This document shows, piece by piece, positions 16,290 through 25,510 of a stretch of 42,642 nucleotides of DNA (positions within the stretch are counted from its first letter, which is position 1; each line of letters starts with the position of its first letter). The notes under the pieces were generated by a model. It saw only the letters and a list, made by a program, of their open reading frames with translations. It ran no database searches and was not told the origin of the DNA. The position numbers and the translations under genes are program-made. The DNA comes from Stutzerimonas stutzeri (lineage in GTDB: Bacteria > Pseudomonadota > Gammaproteobacteria > Pseudomonadales > Pseudomonadaceae): NCBI RefSeq assembly GCF_024448935.1, contig NZ_JAMOIE010000036.1:1-42642 (forward strand), in the 5' to 3' direction.

Positions 16290-17578
16290 AATACGCAGGC
16301 CCACTAAGCGCCCTGAGCATGGCGTTGCTATTGAGCGCATGCGGCGGCGCGGATGAGGATATCGCCCTGGTGAAAGGTGAAAACCCCAAACTTGTCGATC
16401 CTGAGCGCGGATTATTGCCCAGCATGACGATTGCCGACCCGGTCGGCTGGGGAGACAAGAAGCCAACGGTACCCGAGGGCTTCACGGTCAGCGCGATCGC
16501 GACCGATATGCAGATCCCGCGGCAAACCCTCGTGCTGCCCAATGGGGACATCCTGGTGGCCGAAGGCCGGGGCGGCAATGCCCCCAAGCTGAGGCCCAAG
16601 GATGTCATCGCCGGCTACATCAAATCCAAGGGCACCACCTCGGTCAAAAGCGGTAACCGTCTGACCCTGCTTCGCGATGCCGATGGTGACGGCGTGTACG
16701 AGTTGCAGAAGATATTTGCAGACGGCCTTAACGCGCCGTATGGCCTGGCGCTGGCTAACGGGAACATCTACGTGGCCAACCAGGACTCGCTGGTGCGCTT
16801 CGAGTATCAGGAAGGTCAGACCGAGGCCAGTAGCGAGCCGGTCAAGGTCACGGACCTGCCGCATCGGATCAACCATCACTGGACCAAGGCGCTCACCGCG
16901 AGTCCGGACGGTCGTTCCCTGTACGTTGGCATCGGCTCGAACAGCAACATCACCGAACGCGGGATGGCGGCGGAAGTCGACCGGGCCATGATCTGGCAGA
17001 TCGACGCCGAGACAGGCGCGCACAAGCCCTACGCAACGGGCCTGCGTAACCCAACGGCACTGACGATTCGCCCCGACACGGACCAGCTGTGGGCGGTGGT
17101 GAACGAGCGGGACGAGCTGGGTCCGAATCTGGTCCCTGACTACCTCACCTCGGTACAAGAAGACGGCTTCTATGGCTGGCCGTATAGCTACTGGGGGCAG
17201 CACGTCGACGATCGCGTTCGCCCGCAGAACCCCGATCTGGTCGCGGCCGCGATCAAGCCGGACTATGCACTGGGCCCGCACGTCGCTGCGCTCGGCGTGG
17301 ACTTTTCTTCACCGGTCATGGGCGATAAGTTTGCCGAAGGCGTGTTCGTTGGTGAACACGGCAGTTGGAACCGCGAGAATCCGTCCGGCTATCAGGTGGT
17401 CTTCGTGCCATTCAGGAACGGGAAACCCTCGGGCGAGCCGGTTGATTTCGTGACGGGCTTCCGCACCGCCGAAGGGACGCACGGCCGCCCAGTGGGCGTC
17501 ACGGTCGACCCGCGCGGTGCCCTTATCGTGGCTGACGACCTGGCTAACATCGTATGGCGGGTGACCCGAACGCAGTAA
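16286..17578 (+). CDS. PQQ-type sugar (sorbosone/glucose) dehydrogenase, lipoprotein
   Basis: This 430-residue protein is exported as a lipoprotein: a lipobox LLSAC with Cys19 follows a short hydrophobic stretch. The mature part is a six-bladed beta-propeller of the soluble glucose/sorbosone dehydrogenase family. Blade motifs include GFTVSAIATDMQIPRQTLVLPNG-like strands, DADGDGVYE (calcium-loop-like), GLNAPYGLAL, LRNPTALTIRP, NERDELG and EDGFYGWPY, plus a final GEHGSWNR and GRPVGVTVDPRGALIVADD. These enzymes oxidise sugars or aldehydes in the periplasm with PQQ. It overlaps the DUF2231 gene and lies about 95 bp before a second dehydrogenase of the same superfamily. The substrate is unknown. 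Confidence 0.87.
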   Translation: MKYAGPLSALSMALLLSACGGADEDIALVKGENPKLVDPERGLLPSMTIADPVGWGDKKPTVPEGFTVSAIATDMQIPRQTLVLPNGDILVAEGRGGNAPKLRPKDVIAGYIKSKGTTSVKSGNRLTLLRDADGDGVYELQKIFADGLNAPYGLALANGNIYVANQDSLVRFEYQEGQTEASSEPVKVTDLPHRINHHWTKALTASPDGRSLYVGIGSNSNITERGMAAEVDRAMIWQIDAETGAHKPYATGLRNPTALTIRPDTDQLWAVVNERDELGPNLVPDYLTSVQEDGFYGWPYSYWGQHVDDRVRPQNPDLVAAAIKPDYALGPHVAALGVDFSSPVMGDKFAEGVFVGEHGSWNRENPSGYQVVFVPFRNGKPSGEPVDFVTGFRTAEGTHGRPVGVTVDPRGALIVADDLANIVWRVTRTQ

Positions 17579-17673
17579 GCCCAACGGCCGGCAGCTGCGT
17601 AATACGCCCGGTATAGAGCCCTGATCGCATGGCCCCACCGCAGGTGCGCTGGGGCCTTACTTTTGGAGAACAG

Positions 17674-18804
17674 ATGGTGATGAAGCGACACTCTTTGCAC
17701 CTCGTTAGCGCCATGGCGCTGGGTACGGCTTCGCTCGCAACCGCTGCGCCTGACGCCGTTGAACAGGATCAGTGGCCGTTCAGCGCAACGCCACGCGCCA
17801 GTTTCTCCGAACCCTGGGCCATGACCTTCCTGCCGGACGGGACGGCATTGATCACGGAAAAGCGTGGCGTGCTCAAGCATGTCGATGTGGAGACCGGGAC
17901 GGTTCACGAAATAAAGGGCATACCCAAGGTGGCCTATGGCGGTCAGGGCGGGCTTGGTGACGTCATCCTCCACCCCGATTTCGCACAGAACAACGTTATC
18001 TACCTCAGCTATGCCGAGCATGGCGACGGTGACAACCGGGGCGCAGCCGTCGCCCGCGCAACCCTGAAGCTAAGCGACGATGGCGGCTCCCTTTCAGAGC
18101 CGAAAGTGATCTGGCGGCAGGCGCCCAAGGTCTCAGGCAAGGGCCATTACGGGCATCGTCTTACGTTCGGCCCTGACGGCAAACTCTGGATCACCTCGGG
18201 CGAGCGCCAGAAGTTCACCCCTGCACAGGACATGAACGCCAACCTCGGCAAAGTCATTCGCCTGAACGAGGACGGGAGCGTACCGTCCGACAATCCGTTC
18301 GCCGACCAAGGCGGCGTGACGGCGCAGATCTGGTCGCTTGGCCACCGCAACCCATTGGGCATCGCGTTCGATGCGCAAGGCCGCCTGTGGGAACACGAGA
18401 TGGGCCCGGAAGGCGGCGACGAGCTCAACCTGATCCGCAAGAGCGGCAACTACGGCTATCCGGAAGTATCGAACGGCGATCACTACGGTGGGCGGCCGAT
18501 ACCCGATCACGACACCCGCCCCGAATTCATCGAGCCCAGGATTTCCTGGACACCGGTGATTTCCCCGGCCGGCCTGATCATTTACGACGGCGAACGGTTT
18601 GCCGACTGGAAAGGTGATGCGTTTATCGGCGGCCTGTCCGCCGAGGCTTTGGTCCGTGTCACTTTGAACGGCGAAGCAGCCAGCGAGGCCGCTCGCTACG
18701 ACATGGGTGCGCGCATTCGCGAAGTCGAGCAAGGCCCGGACGGCAGCATCTGGCTGCTGGAAGATGGGGATGGTGGGCGTTTGCTGCAGCTCAGTCCGAA
18801 ATAG
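17674..18804 (+). CDS. PQQ-dependent aldose sugar dehydrogenase (Asd/YliI type)
   Basis: This periplasmic protein of about 376 residues has a signal peptide ending ATAAPDA near residue 20. It matches the soluble aldose dehydrogenase family: [22 protein letters not shown], the catalytic-His region [65 protein letters not shown] and [16 protein letters not shown]. Such enzymes oxidise aldoses with PQQ and pass electrons to the respiratory chain. The start at 17674 has GGAG upstream; the frame extending to 17629 has no such site. It follows the lipoprotein dehydrogenase closely, so the three genes probably form one unit. Confidence 0.9.
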   Translation: MVMKRHSLHLVSAMALGTASLATAAPDAVEQDQWPFSATPRASFSEPWAMTFLPDGTALITEKRGVLKHVDVETGTVHEIKGIPKVAYGGQGGLGDVILHPDFAQNNVIYLSYAEHGDGDNRGAAVARATLKLSDDGGSLSEPKVIWRQAPKVSGKGHYGHRLTFGPDGKLWITSGERQKFTPAQDMNANLGKVIRLNEDGSVPSDNPFADQGGVTAQIWSLGHRNPLGIAFDAQGRLWEHEMGPEGGDELNLIRKSGNYGYPEVSNGDHYGGRPIPDHDTRPEFIEPRISWTPVISPAGLIIYDGERFADWKGDAFIGGLSAEALVRVTLNGEAASEAARYDMGARIREVEQGPDGSIWLLEDGDGGRLLQLSPK

Positions 18805-18920
18805 GCGGGGCATCAAATAGGCTGGAGAGGCAGAACCGGCGAGACAAGTGAATAAGCTGCCGCCGTGGTGATCGAGAGCGAGCGCGACGAGGATTGACGT
18901 CGCGCGTCAAGGCACCCGTG

Positions 18921-19212
18921 ATGGATTGGTTGTTACCGGCCGGCATGGGCCGCGAAGGCATCCTGCCGATCCCGGCGCGCAACCTGCTGGTGGTCAGCAG
19001 TGAAGAAGACTCGGCCGAGGACGGAATTATCCGAAGATCCGCTCCAGCGATAGCGATCTGATCCCCGGGGAGCGCTCAGCGGCCTGGCTGCGGACGGTAC
19101 GCAGGACGATCGCCTGTATGCCGTACCGGACAGCTACTACAAGGCCTCCCGGATCTTCCACATCGACACCCGTAAAACACCTGCAGTCATCGACGGGCAG
19201 ACCAAAGGGCCG
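18921..19212 (+). pseudogene. Remnant of esterase-like phytase-family protein
   Basis: Two pieces in different frames survive. The first, from 18921, reads LPAGMGREGILPIPARNLLV then VSSEEDSAEDG. The second, from about 19072, reads ALSGLAADGTQDDRLYAVPD then SYYKASRIFHIDT. Together they match the C-terminal half of exported esterase-like/phytase-family beta-propeller proteins, as recalled. A frameshift separates them near 19025-19070, and both ends are missing. An upstream piece AAVVIESERDED (from 18859, third frame) may belong to the same gene. The gene is dead. Confidence 0.6.
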
Positions 19213-19254
19213 ACAACTGCGCTCATCGGCCCTTGGATGCACAGCACATCCCGA

Positions 19255-19584
19255 TCAGGCAGCCATCTTTTCACACTCTTCGGCGCACTTGCGGCAGGCT
19301 TCGGCGCAGGCCTGGCAGTGGTCCATCTGATGGCTGCTGCACTCTTCGGCGCAGTCGCGGCAGACCTGAGCACAGATACGGCACATCTCTTTGGCCAACT
19401 TGCTGTCACGTGCCATCAGCGTGGCGGCGAGCGCGCAGATGTCGGCGCAGTCGCGGTCGAGCTCGATGCAACGAGCCATCATCTTCACGTCGTCTTCGCG
19501 CAGGCAGGATGCGGCGCAGGTTTCGCATACGATGGCGCAGTTGGAACAGGCCTGAATGCAAGCCTCGTACTTGGAATTAAGCAT
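19255..19584 (-). CDS. Four-helix-bundle copper storage protein (Csp-like, DUF326)
   Basis: This 109-residue protein has 19 cysteines, spaced as C-x2-C and C-x3-C along helices (ACSNCAIVCETCAASC, then CRICAQVCRDCAEEC and CQACAEACRKCAEEC). That is the pattern of Csp proteins, which hold many Cu(I) ions inside a four-helix bundle. There is no signal peptide, so it resembles the cytosolic Csp3 type. The start at 19584 has GGAGG seven bases upstream; the longer frame to 19641 is not supported. It is a single gene, convergent with the plus-strand remnant. A copZ/copA/cueR copper module lies about 5.6 kb away on the same chromosome. I saw no CueR box here. Confidence 0.88.
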   Translation of the reverse strand: MLNSKYEACIQACSNCAIVCETCAASCLREDDVKMMARCIELDRDCADICALAATLMARDSKLAKEMCRICAQVCRDCAEECSSHQMDHCQACAEACRKCAEECEKMAA

Positions 19585-19775
19585 TGGGGTTCCTCCAAGG
19601 TCGATGTTCGCGAAATAGTGAGAGCGGATCGCCCCCTTCATACAGTTCGTGCCGGATACACCGCTCGAAGTTCAGTCTGATCGACCCAATGGTCCATTCA
19701 CCCCATAGCGCGTTGCGCATTCCCCGCTCGGCTGCGGTCAGCGCTACAATTCCCGATCCCTTTGCCAGTTCCGCG

Positions 19776-20372
19776 ATGCACATGACCTTCACCCTCGCCG
19801 CACCTTGCGAATATCGGGAAACCCTCCGCAAGAGCCGCTTCCTCGCCAAGGCTGCGCCCGTATCCAGTGCCGAGGAGGCTCAGGCGTTCATCCAGGCGGT
19901 CAGCGACGCCAACGCCACGCATAACTGCTGGGCGTGGAAGGTTGGCAACCAGTACCGTTTCAGTGATGACGGCGAGCCCGGCGGAACAGCCGGGCGACCC
20001 ATGCTGACCGCGATCGAAGGGCAAGACTGCGACCAGGTGGTGGTGGTAGTGATTCGCTGGTTCGGCGGCATACAACTGGGGACCGGCGGCCTGGCACGTG
20101 CTTACGGCGGCTCAGCGGCGAAATGCCTGCAGGCCGGCGAGCGCGTCGAGCTGGTCGCACGGGTTCGCTGCAGCTGTCATTGCCGCTTTGCCGAGCTGGC
20201 GCTGCTCAGGTCGCGCCTGAGCGACTTTGACGCACTGATCGACAGCGAAACCTTCGACGCGGAAGGCGCTGAGCTGCAGCTGGCCTACCCCGCGGCGCAA
20301 CAACCCCAGGTGCAGAAACTGCTGTCCGACATCAGCCGTGGCCGCTCGGAACTGCACCCGCTTGACCCCTGA
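19776..20372 (+). CDS. yigZ: YigZ / IMPACT family protein
   Basis: This protein of about 198 residues belongs to the YigZ/IMPACT family. It has the N-terminal UPF0029 domain (SRFLAKAAPVSSAEEAQAF, THNCWAWKVG, FSDDGEPGGTAGRPML, VVVVVIRWFGGIQLGTGGLARAYG) and a C-terminal DUF1949 ferredoxin-like domain. The cellular role is poorly defined; it has been tied to translation control and the YigZ fold binds nucleic acid. Start choice: ATG at 19776 begins the conserved part; no strong ribosome site is seen and the ATG at 19782 is an alternative. Upstream in-frame codons look non-coding. Confidence 0.9.
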   Translation: MHMTFTLAAPCEYRETLRKSRFLAKAAPVSSAEEAQAFIQAVSDANATHNCWAWKVGNQYRFSDDGEPGGTAGRPMLTAIEGQDCDQVVVVVIRWFGGIQLGTGGLARAYGGSAAKCLQAGERVELVARVRCSCHCRFAELALLRSRLSDFDALIDSETFDAEGAELQLAYPAAQQPQVQKLLSDISRGRSELHPLDP

Positions 20373-20797
20373 GCAGCGCGCCTCGTTGAACTGCGCGATA
20401 TCAGAGAAGTCCCTATAATCCCTATACATGTCACTCCGCCCGACGACGAGCCGGACGCAGGTGAACCGGTGGAGCCACGCGCGCCCGCCCCCACACTGAA
20501 CTGACAGATTGCAGAGGCGTGCGCCTCACCGGCGCGTCTGCACTCGAAAGCCACACGGCTTCAGGCAAGCGTGTTCGTCCGCAGAATGCCCACTGCTCGT
20601 GTGCATCACATTGTGCATAACAGTGGAGCAATGCGGCCAGCTCAACGGCAGCGCAGCCTCGACACCTTCGTTCGTTTTTTTAAACGAAACGCCGAAACTG
20701 CATGTCGAGGTGCGCGAACGCCATTGATTAACAAGCACTTTTAGACCACAAACGCCTAAACCCGGATGATTTCATACCGCCATCAGACGCCTTACGG

Positions 20798-20832
20798 TTA
20801 TCCGCAGAACAGGTGGACAAGCATGTGGATAA
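20798..20832. promoter_or_regulatory. Two inverted DnaA-box-like sites
   Basis: TTATCCGCA (20798-20806) and TGTGGATAA (20824-20832, an exact DnaA box on the minus strand) face each other 17 bases apart. They may bind DnaA or be chance. No other origin features are present. Confidence 0.3.
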
Positions 20833-20964
20833 CCCTTGGACTGAGCGTGCTCGACCGCGCCCGCTCTCGCTTCGACGACCTTGCTCATTTTTCGCACAGC
20901 CCGAACGGCACGTGACCGAACTGAACGTGCAACGCGGTGACATCAATCCATAAGCGGCAAAACC

Positions 20965-20982
20965 GGTGGGCTGAAGCCCACC
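20965..20982. repeat. REP-like palindrome GGTGGGCT-AGCCCACC
   Basis: A perfect 8-bp stem with a 2-base loop (GA). Such 'gtgggct-agcccac' palindromes are scattered between genes in the P. stutzeri group, as recalled. It has no T-run and so is not a classic terminator. Confidence 0.55.
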
Positions 20983-21026
20983 GCGGCGGCTGGCATCTGA
21001 CCCTGGGGTCAATCCAGCCCGCGTGA

Positions 21027-22010
<984 letters not shown>

Positions 22011-22044
22011 GGGCATCGCCCTACTCAACCACATCGGAGACACC

Positions 22045-23058
22045 ATGAAGGCCATCGGCTATTCCCAATCGTTGCCAATCGACGACCCAAGCTCACTGCT
22101 CGACATCGAGCTGCCCGAGCCCACGCCCGGCCCGCGCGATCTACTGGTCGAGGTGCGCGCCATTTCGGTGAACCCGGTGGATACCAAGATCCGCATGCGC
22201 GTGCAGCCGGAAGCCGGTCAATATCAGGTGCTCGGCTGGGATGTCGCCGGCGTGGTGCGCGCGGTGGGCAGCGAAGTCACCCTCTTCCAGCCCGGCGATG
22301 AGGTGTTCTATGCCGGCGCGCTGGACCGCCCCGGCGCCAACAGCGAGCTGCATCGGGTCGACGAGCGCATCGTCGGCCGTAAGCCCGCAACCCTGGATTT
22401 CGCGGCCGCGGCGGCGCTGCCGCTGACCTCGATCACCGCCTGGGAGCTGCTGTTCGAGCGCTTGCAAATCAGCGAAAGCAAAGATGAGCGTGACCAGCGT
22501 CTACTCATTGTCGGTGCAGCAGGAGGTGTCGGTTCGATCATGACGCAGCTGGCGCGCCAGCTGACCGGACTGAAGGTAATCGGCACGGCCTCGCGCAGCG
22601 AAACCCAGGACTGGGTGCGTGAGCTGGGCGCCCATGAAGTGATTGATCACAGCCAGCCACTGGCCGCCGAGCTGCAACGAGTAGGCATCGCCGACGTCAC
22701 CCACGTTGCCAGCCTGACCCACACCGACGTGCATCTGGCGCAGATCGTCGAGGCGTTGCAGCCTCAAGGGCGCCTGGCCTTGATCGATGATCCGGCAAGC
22801 CTTGACATCAGCCTGCTCAAGCGCAAGAGCCTGTCGCTGCACTGGGAGTTCATGTACACCCGTTCGCTGTACCAGACGCCGGACATGATCGCCCAGCACC
22901 AGTTGCTCAACCGGGTCGCCGAACTGATCGACAGCGGCGTACTCAGAACCACGCTGGGTGAGCACTACGGCACGATCAACGCCGTGAACCTGCGTCGCGC
23001 CCATGGCTTCATCGAAAGCGGCAAGGCCAAGGGCAAGGTCGTCCTCGAAGGCTTCTGA
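22045..23058 (+). CDS. Zinc-type alcohol dehydrogenase family protein (quinone oxidoreductase-like)
   Basis: This 337-residue medium-chain dehydrogenase/reductase has VNPVDTKIRMR and the NADPH-binding VGAAGGVGSIMTQLARQ. It lacks the cysteine clusters that hold structural zinc in classical alcohol dehydrogenases, so it is a zinc-free, quinone-reductase-type member (ZADH1/YhdH-like group). The substrate is unknown. GGAGAC precedes the ATG. It probably shares a transcript with the upstream deaminase, but no shared pathway is evident. Confidence 0.85.
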   Translation: MKAIGYSQSLPIDDPSSLLDIELPEPTPGPRDLLVEVRAISVNPVDTKIRMRVQPEAGQYQVLGWDVAGVVRAVGSEVTLFQPGDEVFYAGALDRPGANSELHRVDERIVGRKPATLDFAAAAALPLTSITAWELLFERLQISESKDERDQRLLIVGAAGGVGSIMTQLARQLTGLKVIGTASRSETQDWVRELGAHEVIDHSQPLAAELQRVGIADVTHVASLTHTDVHLAQIVEALQPQGRLALIDDPASLDISLLKRKSLSLHWEFMYTRSLYQTPDMIAQHQLLNRVAELIDSGVLRTTLGEHYGTINAVNLRRAHGFIESGKAKGKVVLEGF

Positions 23059-23082
23059 CCTCTGGTCGGCTGGCATGCCGCC

Positions 23083-24282
23083 TCAGGACGAGGCGGCCTC
23101 CTGGTTGCGCTGCGAAATCGCGATCTGGCCGGTGTACCAGGCCAGACACGCCGCCAGGCCAGCACACACCGTGATCGCCAGGGCCATCGGCACCGCGGTG
23201 CCGTTATGCATCCAACCCACTGCTGCCGATGCAAAGGCAGCGACGCAGAACTGCATGCTGCCCATCAAGGCCGACGCCAGCCCCGCCTGCTTGCCCTGCT
23301 TTGCCATGGCACAAGCAGTCGCGTTGGGCAGGATGCTGCCAAGGCTCGCCAGCCCGGCGAACAAGGGGATCAGCAACGGCCACAGCGCATCGGGCGCGCT
23401 CAGCGCGATTAGCAGCAACGCCACGCCACAAGCGAAATAGAACCAGACCAGGCGCCTTAACCAGAAACCCGGGCCGCGCAAGCGCAACAGCCGTGCATTG
23501 ATCTGCGAAACGAGGATGAATCCAGCCGCATTGCTGCCGAACAGCCATCCGTAGTGCTCGGCCGGAACGCCATAAAGCTCGATGAAGACGAAGGGCGACC
23601 CGGCGATATAGGCGAACATGCCCGCCATGGCTACGCCGCCGGAGAGCGCGAAGGCGACGAATTCGCGGTCGCGGAACAAGCCAACATAACGTCCTAGCGT
23701 GCCACCGAGCGGGTGCTTCGGCGCATCGGCCGGCAGGGTCTCCGGCAGCCGCATCGCGACCGCAACGCCGCACAGCGCGCTGAAGATCATCAGCGCGACG
23801 AAGATGGCCTGCCAGCCAAAGGCGTTCATCAACAGCCCACCCGCCAGTGGTGCGAGGATCGGCGCCAGCCCCATCACCAGCATCAGTTGGGAAAAGACTT
23901 TGGCGCCCTGTACCGGATCGCAGCTGTCGCGTACCACGGCGCGTGTCACCACGATACCGGCGCAGCCTCCCAGCGCCTGGACGAAACGCGCGGCGATCAG
24001 CCAGTCCAGCGACGGCGCGAATGCGCACGCCAGCGACGCCAGTGTGAACAGCGTCACACCCACCAACAGCGGCCAGCGCCGGCCGTACCGATCCGCCAGG
24101 GGCCCATAGATCAGCTGACCAAGGGCCAGGCCGATGAAGTAAGCCGCCAGCGACAGCTGGACGTGTTCCACGTCTGTGGCAAAAGCGCGCGCAATCGAGG
24201 GAAACGCTGGCAGGTAGAAGTCGATGGCCAGCGGGCCAAAGGCGCTAAGAGCACCCAGGATGAGCAAAATCGGAAGGGGCAT
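23083..24282 (-). CDS. Bcr/CflA-family multidrug efflux MFS transporter
   Basis: This 399-residue protein has 12 predicted membrane helices. It carries the drug:H+ antiporter-1 motifs: FGPLAIDFYLPAFPSIA in helix 1, GPLADRYGRRWPL (motif A) after helix 2 and RFVQALGGCAGIVVTRAVVRD around helix 4. Bcr/CflA proteins export bicyclomycin, chloramphenicol, sulfonamides or small molecules such as cysteine and arabinose. It is transcribed away from a TetR regulator, with a palindromic operator-like site in the 207-bp gap, so it is likely controlled by it. Confidence 0.92.
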   Translation of the reverse strand: MPLPILLILGALSAFGPLAIDFYLPAFPSIARAFATDVEHVQLSLAAYFIGLALGQLIYGPLADRYGRRWPLLVGVTLFTLASLACAFAPSLDWLIAARFVQALGGCAGIVVTRAVVRDSCDPVQGAKVFSQLMLVMGLAPILAPLAGGLLMNAFGWQAIFVALMIFSALCGVAVAMRLPETLPADAPKHPLGGTLGRYVGLFRDREFVAFALSGGVAMAGMFAYIAGSPFVFIELYGVPAEHYGWLFGSNAAGFILVSQINARLLRLRGPGFWLRRLVWFYFACGVALLLIALSAPDALWPLLIPLFAGLASLGSILPNATACAMAKQGKQAGLASALMGSMQFCVAAFASAAVGWMHNGTAVPMALAITVCAGLAACLAWYTGQIAISQRNQEAASS

Positions 24283-24374
24283 GGAGAGAGCTCGCGAAGC
24301 GGAAAAAGCCGAAGCGTCGACGCGCAGGAAAGCCGCGGTAGAGATCGATCATTTACAGAGAAGGTCAGATGCTG

Positions 24375-24396
24375 TTACATACACAGACGATTGTAA
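24375..24396. promoter_or_regulatory. TtgR/AcrR-like operator in the efflux-tetR gap
   Basis: TTACAT at 24375 and TTGTAA at 24391 form a 22-bp imperfect dyad (outer TTACA ... TGTAA). AcrR and TtgR operators have the same outer arms and length. It lies between the divergent bcr-type gene and the TetR gene, where a shared repressor would act. Confidence 0.6.
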
Positions 24397-24489
24397 ACAT
24401 CCAAAGTTGCAGAAGTTGAAGGTCGAACTCCGCATAGCCCGCCCGCCAAGGCCTTATTCAATGCAGCGTCAGGCTGCCGTAGCCCTCAC

Positions 24490-25131
24490 ATGCGAAGAAC
24501 CAAAGAAGACGCCGAAAAGACCCGTATCGCCCTGCTCGCCTCTGCCGAGCGGCTGTTTCTCGACAAGGGTGTGGCGCATACCAGCCTGGATCAGATTGCG
24601 CGTGACGCCGGGGTGACTCGCGGCGCCGTGTACTGGCATTTCCAGAACAAGGCGCATCTGTTTCATGAAATGCTCAACCAGGTTCGCCTGCCGCCGGAGC
24701 AAATGGCCGAGCGACTCTGCAGTTGCACCCAGCAGCAGCCGTTGGGAGCGCTGCATGAACTCTGCATCGAGGGCATCAGTGCACTGGGCCGGGACGAGCA
24801 GAAGCGCCGTGTGATGACCATTCTCCTGCACCGCTGCGAATTCACGGAAGAACTGCGCGAAGCGGAAGAACGCCACCACGCGTTCATCAATCTGTTTATC
24901 GAGCTATGCGAGAAACTGCTGGAGCGCGCCGCCGACAGCCTTTATCCAGGCATCACCCCAAAACTGGCCGCGCGCTCCTTGCACGCGCTGATCGTCGGCG
25001 TATTCAGCGACTGGACCCGCGACCCGACCCTGTTCGATCCGCAAGAGGATTGCGCCGCCCTGATCGATCCGCTGTTCCGTGGCCTGGTCAAGGACTGGGA
25101 CAGTTCCGTCGCGCACTGGCCTATCGCATAA
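24490..25131 (+). CDS. TetR-family regulator, AcrR/TtgR-like
   Basis: This 213-residue repressor begins MRRTKEDAEKTRIALLASAERLF. It has the helix-turn-helix LDQIARDAGVTRGAVYWHF then QNKAHLFHEML, the AcrR/TtgR signature. The C-terminal half, about residues 60-200, is an all-helical ligand pocket. Such regulators bind drugs or plant aromatics and release efflux genes. The divergent Bcr/CflA transporter is the natural target through the site at 24375-24396. The RND operon at 29297 is far away with no matching site seen. No strong ribosome site precedes the ATG. Confidence 0.87.
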   Translation: MRRTKEDAEKTRIALLASAERLFLDKGVAHTSLDQIARDAGVTRGAVYWHFQNKAHLFHEMLNQVRLPPEQMAERLCSCTQQQPLGALHELCIEGISALGRDEQKRRVMTILLHRCEFTEELREAEERHHAFINLFIELCEKLLERAADSLYPGITPKLAARSLHALIVGVFSDWTRDPTLFDPQEDCAALIDPLFRGLVKDWDSSVAHWPIA

Positions 25132-25156
25132 AAACGCGGCAGCGTCGGCTGCCGCG
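25130..25156 (-). terminator. Intrinsic terminator for copZ
   Basis: A 9-bp perfect stem (CGCGGCAGC with GCTGCCGCG) and 4-base loop is followed on the minus strand by five T. It lies just after the end of copZ and between two convergent genes. Confidence 0.7.
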
Positions 25157-25163
25157 TATCGCA

Positions 25164-25355
25164 TCACTGAACCTGATAGCCTTCTTCCTCGATGGCCTCG
25201 CGGATGGTCGCCTCGTCCAGTCCACCCTCCACTCGCACCACACCCGCCTGAAGATCGACATCGACCTTGGCATTGGCATCTCGGGACTGAATCGCCTGGG
25301 TCACGGCGCGCTGGCAATGCGCGCATGTCATGCCTGTCACGTTGAACGTCTGCAT
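25164..25355 (-). CDS. copZ: Copper chaperone (HMA domain)
   Basis: This 63-residue ferredoxin-like metallochaperone carries MTCAHC at residues 9-14, the Cu(I)-binding loop, and the alternating strand-helix pattern of HMA domains. It should bind cytoplasmic Cu(I) and pass it to CopA. The gene is monocistronic and runs divergently from copA. Its promoter carries its own CueR-type box at 25389-25419, and a clean terminator follows. The second domain motif of larger HMA proteins is absent, so this is a free chaperone. Confidence 0.93.
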   Translation of the reverse strand: MQTFNVTGMTCAHCQRAVTQAIQSRDANAKVDVDLQAGVVRVEGGLDEATIREAIEEEGYQVQ

Positions 25356-25388
25356 CAGGTGCTCCTCTCGTTTATTGACGACTTCAGC

Positions 25389-25419
25389 ATGCTCAACCTT
25401 ACCACGCTGATAAGGTCAA
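25389..25419 (-). promoter_or_regulatory. CueR-type promoter of copZ
   Basis: On the minus strand TTGACC and GAGCAT are 19 bases apart, the over-long spacing of MerR-family promoters. The spacer carries the dyad ACCTTA ... TAAGGT at 25396-25416. It matches the CueR operator logic. Confidence 0.75.
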
Positions 25420-25449
25420 TAGACTGGCTGCGACAACCAGTTACTCGAC

Positions 25450-25480
25450 TTGACCTTCTCACAAGGTGAAGGTTGATTAT
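25450..25480 (+). promoter_or_regulatory. CueR-type promoter of copA
   Basis: TTGACC (25450-25455) and GATTAT (25475-25480) are 19 bases apart. The dyad ACCTTC ... GAAGGT covers 25453-25473, as in CueR operators. It lies 31 bp before the copA start and back to back with the copZ box. Confidence 0.8.
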
Positions 25481-25510
25481 TACCGGCATCAGGCCCATTC
25501 GGAGCGAACC

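Noticed and set aside
16412..17281. 289-codon minus-strand frame opposite the PQQ lipoprotein dehydrogenase
   Set aside because: It is a mirror frame of a well-supported gene, with no motif and no ribosome site.
20509..20727. 72-codon frame between yigZ and the deaminase gene
   Set aside because: No ribosome site, no recognisable features, and a base pattern like non-coding DNA.
20798..20832. Replication origin
   Set aside because: Only two DnaA-like boxes, no AT-rich unwinding element beside them, and no dnaA, gidA or rpmH nearby.
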